DNA of 26,098 nucleotides, taken from Smittium mucronatum (Eukaryota; Kickxellomycota; Harpellomycetes; Harpellales; Legeriomycetaceae). Below are positions 10,456-22,016 of this stretch, piece after piece. The translations under genes were made by a program, and so were the position numbers. Where the stretch lies: the NCBI GenBank assembly GCA_001953115.1, contig LSSL01004492.1, forward strand, positions 1-26,098, written 5' to 3'. The notes under the pieces are model-generated. The model saw only the letters and a list, made by a program, of their open reading frames with translations. It made no database searches and was not told where the DNA came from. Position 1 is the first letter of the stretch. Every line of letters starts with the position of its first letter.

Positions 10456-10945
10456 AGAATCACAAAAATTGGCATAAAAAAATTAGCTATTTTAATCACA
10501 GAAACATTGATCATTTAAAACAAATATAAGAATTTATTTGGAGATTATATTGGAATTTTCGGATTAAGTTTCAACAAAATATAATTAGAAATTATTAAGA
10601 TCTAAGCTTTAAGTTAAAAAAAAAAAAAAGAAAATATTACACTGAGGTTGGGATTTAGTCAGATAAAGAAAGAATATAACTTATAATTCAATATATATTA
10701 GAAATAAACAATAAAAATTAAAAATATGTCTCCAATGTCGATAGTTTAGACTTTTTTTAATGGTTTGTTATGGTAACTTGAATGGCTACTTTAAAAAAAA
10801 TATTTACACATAAAAAAATTATACACAATACATTTAAATATTTATTTTAATCAAAGGGTGTTGAAAAAAATGGTAAATACAATTTAGCCAGCTACTCATA
10901 TTGTATGTAAGAAACGAATGAAACACGTTTTTAGAAACAGAAAAT
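10456..10945. other. AT-rich 3' flank of the cationic secreted gene
   Basis: No gene was seen. It holds a 13-base A run near 10617-10629 and several T and A tracts. The right end is the presumed 3' untranslated region of the minus-strand gene that follows. Confidence 0.45.
10841..10846 (-). terminator. AATAAA-type signal (minus strand)
   Basis: TTTATT on the plus strand reads AATAAA on the minus strand, 100 bases past the stop of the 144-codon gene. The distance is reasonable for a polyadenylation signal; the support is positional only. Confidence 0.4.
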
Positions 10946-11380
10946 TTAGATACGTCTCCATCCTCTGTAGTTAACACGACCGAACCAGTTTCTTCTGAAT
11001 GATCTTTCTCCGACCCATCTTCTTCTGAACAAAACATCAGAATCCCATGAGCGTCTGAAGCCGACATTGTACACATACAAGTATTGGAATCTTTGATCAC
11101 AATATCTGGATGGGACAAACTTCAAAGAGCGGATGAATACTGCATCAGGTCTTTCTCTCCAATACCAGTATCTGTTTCCATAATAATATCCTCTGTGACC
11201 ACGGTGTCCAAAACGACCATGGCGAGAAATACGACCATGTCCACGACCGTGTCCACGCCCATCTTTGGCACCAGAATCTCTTTTAAGAACAGCATCGGCA
11301 TTTTCGTTGATGTTTTCCATAGAGAAAGCTGATAGGATGCATGATCCAAGAACGGCTAAGACAGAGAATGCGACCTTCAT
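10946..11380 (-). CDS. Small secreted cationic Arg/Gly/Trp-rich repeat protein
   Basis: 144 codons with ATG at 11378-11380 and TAA at 10946-10948. I recognise no family. Residues 1-20 form a signal peptide. Residues 21-34 are an acidic-leaning propeptide ending in Lys-Arg, a typical Kex2 processing site. The predicted mature part (35-144) has about 25 Arg among 110 residues and few acids. It begins with a Gly/Arg/His stretch (GRGHGRGHGR, 41-50) and continues with an aromatic patch (YYYGNRYWYW, 65-74). It then has three tandem 10-residue units starting at F108, F118 and F128, each FRR-x-W, with a weaker fourth (YRGW) at 138. The only cysteine in the mature part is C94. The gene core is strikingly GC-rich for this DNA (34 of 60 bases in 11221-11280). 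The composition resembles cationic antimicrobial or wall-associated proteins, but that is inference. Other overlapping frames are shadows. Confidence 0.75.
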   Translation of the reverse strand: MKVAFSVLAVLGSCILSAFSMENINENADAVLKRDSGAKDGRGHGRGHGRISRHGRFGHRGHRGYYYGNRYWYWRERPDAVFIRSLKFVPSRYCDQRFQYLYVYNVGFRRSWDSDVLFRRRWVGERSFRRNWFGRVNYRGWRRI

Positions 11381-11496
11381 TTTTTATTTGGGTAAAGCTG
11401 ATTGCTTTAAATAAGATATCGTTGAAAGGTGTAAATGTTGAGATGGAAAAATCCACGAGTGTTGATGATTTTTAAAAATTTTGCGTTTTTGAAGCT

Positions 11497-11504
11497 AATT
11501 TATA
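11497..11504 (-). promoter_or_regulatory. TATA-like box for the cationic secreted gene
   Basis: On the minus strand this reads TATAAATT, about 117 bases before the ATG at 11380. It is the best TATA-like match in the first 150 upstream bases. The call is positional. Confidence 0.35.
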
Positions 11505-12338
11505 CTTTGGTAAAGGTGTTGAATTTTTTTATTTTTCGCTAGATAAAAGCAATTTCACGGATAATAGCATAAGAGAATAAAATTCAATTTATTTCAACAC
11601 AATAAAAGTCTTAATAACTTATTCTAGTAGTATTGTTCGATCTATTGTGTAACTTTTTTATTATTTCATAGATACAATTCACAAAACAATCAATGTTCGG
11701 GGGATTTTTCATTGGCTACTCAACTTCAATTTAAGCTGATAATCGATTTTTTTAAAACAAGAAACATTTGTTAAAGATTAAGTTCTTTGTGCTGTAAATT
11801 GTTTAGAACAATTAAAAGTATGGGCTTAATATATCTTTATTTTGACCTATAAATTTTAATATACAATAGCTTATATAAATAAAATTAAAAACCTTATTAA
11901 TTGTCCAAAAATAAAGACTAAATACAAATACATAGAATTTCATTCTTATTACAATAAAAGAGTAACTTGATTACAACACACTTATCATTTCATTTGTATA
12001 GGTCAAGGGTTAATATTCACGAGTATGGAGTTGTAATTAAATCCTCCTTTTCTTCTAAGTATGCCAATATGATTGTATACCCCACATCCAACCCATTCTC
12101 CTAGAGATATAATGGATTTATTATTTTGATATTGTAATAGTAACTTATTTAAAAAAAATCAGACCGGAAATTCACCAATAAAAGTATTTTTGTAACTTAA
12201 TACATAATATATTTTAAAAAAGCTATGGAATATATGTTCATGTTTATCAAAAGTGATAAATTTCGCTCGGAGTTGATAATGAATTCGCAAGCCGAATAAA
12301 CATTTTTTTTAGCGGATTTTATCTTATATCAATAGATC

Positions 12339-12368
12339 TTTTTTTTTTTTTTTTAAAAAAAAAAAAAA
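12339..12368. repeat. T16A14 homopolymer palindrome
   Basis: Sixteen T followed directly by fourteen A, a near-perfect self-complementary tract with no spacer. Such dT:dA tracts are stiff and usually nucleosome-depleted. It could act as a bidirectional 3' end element, but no gene lies next to it. Confidence 0.95.
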
Positions 12369-12472
12369 TAATAATTCATTTTTTATTCCAAGTTACTTTA
12401 TTTATTGAGCTCAGATAAATTTCTTTTTACTTTCTAGCGGATTGTACCATTTAAAAGCATGCCATTATAAAG

Positions 12473-12497
12473 TTTCCGGGATATTTTTACCCGGAAA
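12473..12497. repeat. Small GC-bearing hairpin
   Basis: TTTCCGGG (12473-12480) and CCCGGAAA (12490-12497) are perfect 8-base inverted arms around a 9-base A/T loop. Five of the eight stem positions are G-C pairs, which stands out in the surrounding AT desert. There is no T tract directly after it that would mark a terminator. Confidence 0.85.
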
Positions 12498-12998
12498 TAA
12501 TGATAAGAAATGTATTAGTTAAACTTTAAATCTCTAATAGTTTTTTTAAAATAATACAAAAGTCAATTATAGTACTGCTTCGGAATAAAAATAGAAAAAG
12601 ATAAGAAATTAAGGGCACTCCCTCCCCCCTTGCTAAAATTAATAATTAGCAAAATCAAAACTTAGTGAGGCGACTATCAAATAATATAGACAACTTTCTT
12701 TGTAAAGCATGCTAAAAACCTGCTACATAAGATGTAGTCCCATTAGAAATGTAGCCAGAGAAAAATAATTTAAATATTGATAGTAATTATAAACGGTGAA
12801 TATACTATTTCTAAAACTATGAAAATTCTCCAAATACTTATCACATATGAATGATCTTTGTCTTTTTTGCAACCAATTTAGCTCACGCATCCATATACTT
12901 TCTAATTTTGATAAGAAAGAGAAGCTGAGTTACCTATAATCGTTTATCTAGTCTTTTAATAAATATTATTTTAAATTTCGAAGTGTATAATGTTTTAA

Positions 12999-13009
12999 CC
13001 CCCCCCCCC
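12999..13009. repeat. C11 homopolymer
   Basis: Eleven consecutive C, then A and CCC, inside very AT-rich DNA. The complementary strand is a G tract able to form quadruplex structures. Confidence 0.9.
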
Positions 13010-16000
13010 ACCCATTTTAGTAAAAATATATATTTATATCATATTAATGGTTAATATTTAGCCTTTTTTTTTTGAAGGAATAAAAATATTTAAAAGAAAC
13101 CAATAGCAATAATATAGATAGCTCCTATATTCAACTACTAAATTTTATTACTTGATTTTTCGAAATAAATTTTAAAGATTTATAACAATACTAAATTATA
13201 ACACTTCTGTTTTATTCAATAGAAACTTTGAAGATCCTATGCAAAATTGATAATTTTTTTCTAGAAATTTCAGTCTCTTTTAATCTTAGACCATAAAAAA
13301 ATCATATTTTAAGTAGAGCAAAGATATGAATAACTTAAATTTGATGTTAATTAGGAAAAAATTATTTATAAAGCCATTGTAATATCACAGATTAATTTCC
13401 AGGCTTATTGGATAGGGATTTATTTTTTAAATCTTAAACAGATAAAAAGATAGAGGAGGAAAACTTTTAGTGTTGATATTTCATTTTAATTAATAAAAAA
13501 TTTTATTTGTATAAAATTTTTGACAAGATAAAGTTTTTAAATACTTTTCAAAAGTAAAAATAACAATTTAAATCTATGTGCACAAAATTCTCCATAATTT
13601 CTGAGGATGTTCTCAGGTTAAAAATTAATAAGAATTCTAGAACAAAAAAATGTTAATTTCCTATTATTAATATGTGACCAATTTTTCTCTTTATTTTTTT
13701 TTCATCTTTCAAAGTTTAATTCCTTTTTTATTGATAATTTTCTGTTGTATATTTATCTAAAATTTCCAAGTTTAAAATATTGATCGTCAATGAGTAAACG
13801 TGAATATCAAATGGAAATTTAATTATACATTTTCTTAAGTTAGGGTGGAGCTCTAAGATTTATATAAATTTCTTAGATCTAATAGATTGTTGGCGTAAAA
13901 TACACATATATATTTTAAGTTTTGATGAATAATAACCTTTTGAAATTTTTTTAGACCTGATTAATAATCTTAATATGTTATTATTTTAGAGTATTTTTTA
14001 TTATAATTTAAATCATTCGTATTAATAGGATAGCTATGGAAACTTTATTAATTTTTTTTATATATATAAATTTTAAACATCAATATCAACTTTAAGTTTT
14101 TTTAAAACCTTAGAAAATTACGTTTTTTATTTATTGAGAATAAATTAATTAAATTTGAACTTGCATTTGAAAACGAAAATGATTAATTATTGATAATAAA
14201 TAAAAAAATAAAAATACCCAGATCGAAATTGGAAAATTACAATCTATAACTGAATAATGAAAATTCTTGTCTTTAAAAAAAAAAAAATTGAAAAGAATAA
14301 TTTAACTAAATCTTAAAAAATATATCCTTTTATATAGGGCCATTTAACATATTAAGATAATTATAATTACTAATATATGACGAATAAAATGTGTTGTTTT
14401 TTTAAAAAATAATCTTATTTATTTATTACCAATTTCAAAAATCAAATTTACCCAAAAAAAATTCATAAATAATAAAATTGGAAGAAAACTTTAATTGTGA
14501 TTATAGTTTTCATGATATATAGGCTTTTTCTGGGATTTGATTAAAAAAAGGCAAAATATTTTGGGGAATTTTGTAAAATTAAGAAGCTTTACGGGAAAAA
14601 TCAAGATTTAAATTTATATAAAAATAAAGTTTATTTATGAAAACTAACCGAATATTTTTTTAAAATTTTTTTGTTGATTATAATGTATTAAAAAGGGGGT
14701 TTTTGACTGATCTTCCATTTATTATAACTCCTATTTGAAAATAGTTTTCAAGAAAATATAAATTTACATTAAAATATTCCTATAGGATTATGAACTTATC
14801 AATTATTTCAAGTTATTTTCAGCCCAAAAATTCTAAATCTTTAACAATTATGGAAGATTACCAAATAAATTTATATTAAAGTTATCCAAAATAAAAATAC
14901 TAATCTTTATTTATTATAAAATAAATCATCTGTTTTAAATTTCAAGTATTTTTATTCGAAAATTTACGATAAAAATTTATTTATTTATTGCATTTACTAT
15001 GTATCAATAGCTCCACTTTTTTAAATGAAAAAAAAGTATTGAAAATATTTTATATTTAAGTGCTTATATCAATGAAATACCAGAAATTCTATTAGCGACA
15101 TTTAAAATTTTATAAAATTATTCAAATACATATATATTACTAAAATTTAAAAAACATTACTCGTAATAATTAAGAAAAAGAATTTTAAAAAAAAATCCCA
15201 TATATATTACATGATAAAGAAAATCTCAATATTTTTTTTAAATAATATTTTTTTTAATACTATTTATTTATGATTATTTTTGGAATTATGCAATTTTTTT
15301 GTGAAAAAGAATATCTTGAAATTTATATTTATAAGAATACTTAAAAAATAAACACTAAAAGGAATATACCTGCTTGAAATATCTTGACAATATAAAGGGA
15401 AAAATAATCGATGAAAATTGATTTTTTAGCAATAGCTATTAAACTTCTTTGTATTTATTAATGATAGCTTTATTAAATCGTTTATTATGAAAGTTATCAG
15501 TGGCGCTTTGATTATAAATAATTTTATTTTTACCGTCTAAAACCAAATATTTAAATATCCTATAAAACGGAAGCTTTATTTTTTATAGAAAAAGTGATAT
15601 AAATGGAGTTTTAATTAATATATTTATATAATGATATGTTTTTCAAATGATAATAGGGTTTTTCTGATTAAATATTATAATTGTGGGATAATATCTTGTT
15701 ACATACCCGGAAATGAGCGAATAAAATGTGCGGATATAGTTTAAAAATTTGAAGAAATATATAATATGCAAGCAGAAGATAGAAATATAGAGGATTCTTC
15801 TAAGATTTTTTATAAATTTTTTAAATCTCGTAGTAAAAGCTTTGATATTTTTTATTTCAAACCAATACTTTAATATATTTTAAAATAAATCTGTGAAGAA
15901 ACTATGTTCCTGAATTTTTTTTTAGCACAATTCCATATAAAATAACTTTTATTATTTAAATTTTTTAATTTCAATATTAAATTCACGCTTCGAAATTATA

Positions 16001-18063
16001 TCTATATGAGTAATTATATTTAAAAAAATACATGTAAAAATTAAAAGCATAAATTTTTGTTCTTTGTAATATTTTTTTATAGGTTTTTGGTTTTTAAGAA
16101 TCAAGCAGATATTTTTTATGCATAATTTTTTAATATTTTGATGAGATAACATCTATTATTAAATTATTCAACAAATATTTTACTTTTTTCAATTTTCCAA
16201 GTTTAAGTATACTAAATATTATTTTCATAATAACTCAGGAAAAGATTTTCATATAATTATGAAAATCAGTTCCCGATATAACTTTTAATCGATTAATATC
16301 ATATTTCCACCGATTAAAATTGCCTTAAAAAAATCACAATTAAATAAAAAATTATCCACCTTTTTTCATTCATCCTGATTTAGCGGGTTTTTTAACATTT
16401 GAATGATATTTTTTATATACCCAAACTTTTGTTTTACTTTTTATACATTTAAAAGTAGTTAGGATTCATATTACAATAAAATTTTTTTTTATTACTATCT
16501 TTATAAATATTTAAACATAATCTGTTTCAAAAAATTTATGATTATTCGTTTTTAATTTATATATTTATAATAATGAATAAATCATTTGTACCCATGAGAA
16601 TATTAATTAAATACAATTGATAATTAAATGATGATATTTGAGAAAATTAAATCAATTTTAATTTTAGCATCTATTTTATTGAAAAATTAATATTTAGGGA
16701 ATATGTGAAATAATATTTTTGTATGTCATTTTTTTAAAAAAAAATTCTGCATTAAAGATAACCTTAGATAAAAAAAAATAACATGAAGTGTTTATTGTAA
16801 ATTTTATAGAATAAAAAATCAACAAAATTATTAAATATATATATTATCGTTTTCTATTTTATTTAATAGCCAGTATAAAATAAATTGAATTGAATTTTAA
16901 AAGCTTCATTTTTTTTGAGAATTATCTAATTTTTTTAAAAAATTGTTAATTGGTATATTAAAGATCTTATTATAATTTCTGACTTATAAATAGTATCAAT
17001 TTTTCCAGAAAAAAATAAATTATATATTTAACATAAGATATTCCATTTTATAGACATTAATCAAAATTTTAATTATATCTTTTTATGCGGAGGTTTATTT
17101 TTCCAAAATTTTATTATCAAAATAAAAAAATTCAAATATAATTAAAAATACTTTTATTCAAATAGGGTAAATATTGCTATAATTTATATTTTTAACTTAG
17201 ATTTTTTTAGTACCGAAGCCCGCAAAATAACCGTATAATAACAAATACCAATCAAATAAAAAAATTTATGCTTAAAAAATTATCAACTATCAAAATCTAA
17301 ATATTGAACTTAATTAAAATATAAATATGTTATTTATGTTAAAATACTCCTATAAAAAACAGATAAAACAATTAAATTGAGTTTTGATGATAAATATTCT
17401 TCATTTTGTAATATTTTCTAAATAATAATATTCAAAATGTCTAATATGAAATAAACTGATTTTCCATAATATAAATTTATATTTTTAATGATTAATTACT
17501 TGTATAAAAAAAGTCGGGGTTTTTTATAATTTTAAATAGCTTAATATAACTAAAACCCGCTATAACATAAAAATATTTGATTTTTGCAAAATAAAAACCA
17601 AATATTTTTGATTTATTTTTAATTATATTCACCCCATTCAAAAAATATCTAATTACCTTTTTCTTCCTAAATTTTCAAAAAATATCTACTTAATTAGCTA
17701 ACATATAAAATTATAATATATTTATCTTTATCTTTAATATAGCTATATTTTTTAAAATTTTATGAAATCCAAAAACATAGGTCTTAGGAATTTATTAAAA
17801 AATAATTGGTTTTAATAAAAAGAGAATTGATATAAATAAAAAAAACACCATTTTAGTACTAAATATTTATTTTTAACGATTTTTTTTCTATAATTATTTA
17901 TAATATTTATTGTTTGGGCCTTTTAAAAAATATATAATATCAACACAAAATATATCAAATTTTAAATTTTTATATCTTTTGTGTGTAATTTTTTGAATGA
18001 TTTTATTCTACTTAATATTATTCACAAAGTTAAATGTTTATTTTTGAAAATAAAATAAAATAC

Positions 18064-18085
18064 AAGTATATGTATATGTATATGT
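18064..18085. repeat. (TATATG)n short tandem repeat
   Basis: About three copies of the hexamer TATATG near 18067-18085. It is a simple-sequence tract with no apparent function. Confidence 0.8.
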
Positions 18086-19893
18086 ACCAATAAAATGTTT
18101 TGAGATGAAATTTGGTTATGAAAAACTTTTCTTTTGAGAAATACATAGTGCAGACTTACTTTTTAGAAACTATAAATAAGTAAATTTCATATTTTTTATT
18201 CCAAAATTATTGATATACTAATAAAAATAATATTTAATTCGCTACAGCTATTACTATCAAAAAAAACATTTTTAAGTAAGATACCGTATTTTCTACAGTC
18301 ATATATTATTTTATCACTAAAGCCTCTTGAAATAACTAATACTTTTCCTATTATTCTAAAAATTTTAAAATTGAAATACCAAAAGTTAGCACATTTTCAT
18401 TTTTAATGTCGAAAATTTGACATTATGTTTATCTAAATATTTTGCACATGGTTTTGATATATAGGTGGATGTGATTGTTTTTTTATTGTATTTGATCTCT
18501 ATATGATCTTGATCCAATTTTATAGATAATATCTTTTGGGGAGAAAGAACTTATTATAAAATGGGAATAATATAATATCAAATGATATAAAAAAGAAATA
18601 ATCACAAATTAAACTATTTCTTTACTCATATCTTTTTTATATCACATTATTTGTTGTTTTTAAATATATGATAGTTTATTAATCTATTATTTATCGAGTT
18701 TGAATGTTTATTTTTTTAATTTCTAAAAAAATCAAACCATTTTCCCAATATAAATATATTTATTCGGAGGAAATTTATTTTCTTATTTTTTATCGGATTA
18801 ATATTTAATAATTAAATTTTTATTCAGTGTTAAACATATTTTATCCCCAATTAAATTTATTATATCATATTAGTGGCCAATTATAATCAAAATCATATGG
18901 TTTAGTTTTTGCTTTTAGATTATATTCGTTCAATCGTAACTTTTTCAGAATTTAAATGTTTAATACATTCAATTATTGAGATTTTATCTTAGTCAAATTC
19001 TAATTTTAAATAAAAAATTTATCCTTTTTCATGAATTAGTCTGAAATGAAAAGATTTTATCATTTTTATTAATTTTGTAAATTTTATTTTTATCCAATAA
19101 AAAAAATTTCATAACCACTTAGGATTATTATTACCAAAAAAAACACATGAAATTTAAGATGCCGTGTACATACAACATATAAAATCCAATCAACCTAACT
19201 AAATTTACCTTATTCAACCCCTTGATATTTTTAATTTAAAAAAAATCTAGGTTTGTTGGTTTAAAAATACACCTAATTTTTTCGCATATTTTTTTTTAAG
19301 CTTGATACTTCATTTTAATTCAAAAAAATGTATAAATATGTTGATTCCACTAAAAAAGAAAAAAAAACTCGGAAAAATTAGTTGAAATTTGTGATTATAG
19401 CTATGTGGTAATTTTCCATCATTTATTTCCATATTCTTTGTAACATTTTATTTTAATATGTTTAATAAAATCATATATAAAATTTTTTAAGCATTTTCCT
19501 CCTTTCTTAGACATGATAATTGCTGCAAATAGGGTCATTTTTTTCATTTAACAACAAAAGATGGAAATCTTTTACTTTTTTAGTTCATAAGATAAAATTT
19601 TTTATTATGAAATATTAAGTTTTTATTTTAAAATATTATAAATTTTAATTTACTCAGATTCCTCTGTAAGTTGAAACAGATTCAAATTCTTAAAATTTAT
19701 ATTTCTGATTTAAAAAAAACATTTTTATTATAAATAAATGATTTTTAAAATTTATTCCCTTTATTTCAGCTATCATAAAATTTAAATCGGGCTTTCACTT
19801 TTTTGTTATAAAATATCAGAGTAAATATTGATATTAAATAGAAAAATAATTTTGATAAGACTCTTATCGTAAGCCTTAATTATAGAACGAATG

Positions 19894-19919
19894 TATATAT
19901 ATATATATATATATATATT
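19894..19919. repeat. (TA)13 microsatellite
   Basis: About thirteen uninterrupted TA dinucleotides. It is self-complementary and easily melted. Shorter TA runs occur near 22318-22330 and 24400-24413. Confidence 0.95.
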
Positions 19920-22004
19920 ATTTTAAATCAAACTCAATTTGTCAGTTTTAAAAAAATTACTTTATTCTAGATAAAAAAAACTGTTATGAAAATTAGCCTA
20001 TAAAAAAAAAATTCTAAATATATTTTCATTTTATCTTAAAAAACTATTTATTAGGTATCTAATTTAAATCTTTTGCAACCAAAGCAAAAAATAATAAAAA
20101 ATAATCAAATTTTTTTAATTTAATAAATCCTATTAATTATGAATCTTCACCATTTTAGCGAATCTTGTTTATATCTATGATAAATTTTATTAAACTAAAC
20201 AAAAATATACTAGAGAAATCTAACAAATTTTCCCGAGTTTTTTTTTCTTTTTTGGGGGCTTCAATATTTTTATACAACTTTTTGGAATAAAATGTAAATT
20301 TAGACTGAAAAAAAAAGCGCAAATAGTGATTTTTTTTTAATCAGCTAATTTAGATATTTTTTAATTTTAAAATTTAAGATTTCTGATAAAGAAAATTTAA
20401 AAAGCTTGATTTTAACGTATGTTAATAGCTAAAATATCTACTATATTTCGGCTAAAATGAAAAACAGTATATTTTTTCAGTATGTAAAATCGAAGATACA
20501 TGGAAATAGAGTTATTTTCTATTAAATTTAAAAAAACACAAAATAAAATTATAATATACTTTTTTTGTCTTTATAAAAATGAAAAATTCACATTCTAAAA
20601 TCTATATTCTTTATAAAAAATAAAAAAACATATTAAAATAAATATTTCTAAGGATTCAAACAGACATCTGAAAAACCATATTACTATTAAATGTAGTAAT
20701 TAAATATATCACATCTAAACATATATTTTATGTAATATTTAGGTATTTTAAGTATATATTTTACATAAACGAAAAAATAAAAATATTTACACTAGTAAGT
20801 TTTTTTTTATTTTTTTGGATTTTTAAAATAATTTTTAATTAAGTAAAATATAATAATTTTTTAAAAAAACTTTCTTTATATTTATAAATTGTAAAAATTT
20901 ATATTTTGAAGTTTTATTTTAAACTTTTTAATATTACGTTCAAAATCCCTCATAGAAAATCTGCTCTAGCTAACTAAAAAAATAAATTCATCTATTAATG
21001 TATACATATATTTTTGTAATTTCACTATACTTCTTATATTTAATATTTTCTTATATATAAATTTTTACTTAAAATAGAAAATAATGTTTTAATATAAATT
21101 ATTTCTCGATTTTCAAATTTGAAACTCTATTTTTTAATTAAGAATTTTTGAATAGAATTCGCAAAAAAAAAATTGAATTCATGTATTTTTTTTATTTCTA
21201 GAAATTAAATTATTTAAATTCCATAGATAGATAAGGATTTTATTTTTATTTGGGTTTAAAGTTTAAATTAATTGAGTTATTTAAGCATTAATTTTTTTTT
21301 TGATTAAAATGGATATAATTTAAGTTCAATTTTCTCATAAAAATAGAGTCAAGGTAGCACATAAAAATTGTCTCATAATGGTAAACTAATTTTTTTAAGT
21401 CTAATTTGATTATATACAACTCATAGAATATGTATTTTTTTTTTATTTCTAATAATTTTAGGAAGGATTTAAATACTAGTGTTCCGGATGAAAATTTTAG
21501 TCTCATCTTTAAATCGATTTTCTTTATGCTTGGATGTTTTTTTTCTGCTTTTAAGAAAAAAAAATTAGTGCGCATTAAGCTAAGAGTAAAAAAAAATTGA
21601 AAACTTACTTTATCATTTAAAGATAAATGAGAAATTAATCTATTAAATTATATTAATTTGAAGCGATATTTTTATATTTTTTGGATTTAATAATCGATTT
21701 TATTGTAAAAAAGTTTTAAAGATATGTTTTTTTGTGATCATAACCTGAATTCTGTGGAATAATTGGTTTTTACCAATACTTACACTTCATATTATAAATA
21801 TTTATAAGCATTTGAAATTTTCCACTTTGCTTAAATCGATGCAAATAGAATCCAAAATAAAATCTATTATGACATAATGGTATGGTAAATATAATTTCTG
21901 GTTTGTAATCAGATTTTTTCTTGTTTTCATTTTTAATTTTTTAAGAAATTTATAAAACATATTAGAGTAAAAGTTTTTAATTTTGATAAAAGATAATATA
22001 TTGT

Positions 22005-22016
22005 GGGGGGGGGGGG
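22005..22016. repeat. G12 homopolymer
   Basis: Twelve consecutive G in very AT-rich DNA, about 9 kb from the C11 tract and in the opposite sense. The flanks of the two tracts do not resemble each other apart from the homopolymer. Confidence 0.9.

Noticed and set aside
10834..11349. Frames at 10834-11118 (-), 11084-11332 (+) and 11122-11349 (-)
   Set aside because: They overlap the cationic protein gene. The first two open on TTG, and none has a signal peptide or a known domain. Their apparent repeats come from the repeated DNA of the real gene.
18583..18644. 14-base perfect inverted repeat (TGATATAAAAAAGA and its complement) with a 34-base spacer
   Set aside because: With A and T near 40 percent each, one such arm pair within 50 bases is roughly expected by chance in a window this size.
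15952..21575. Minus-strand ATG frames at 15952-16152 and 21288-21575
   Set aside because: Both have low-complexity Lys/Ile/Leu/Phe/Tyr content and no motif. At this AT level, one frame of about 95 codons in 26 kb is near the chance expectation.
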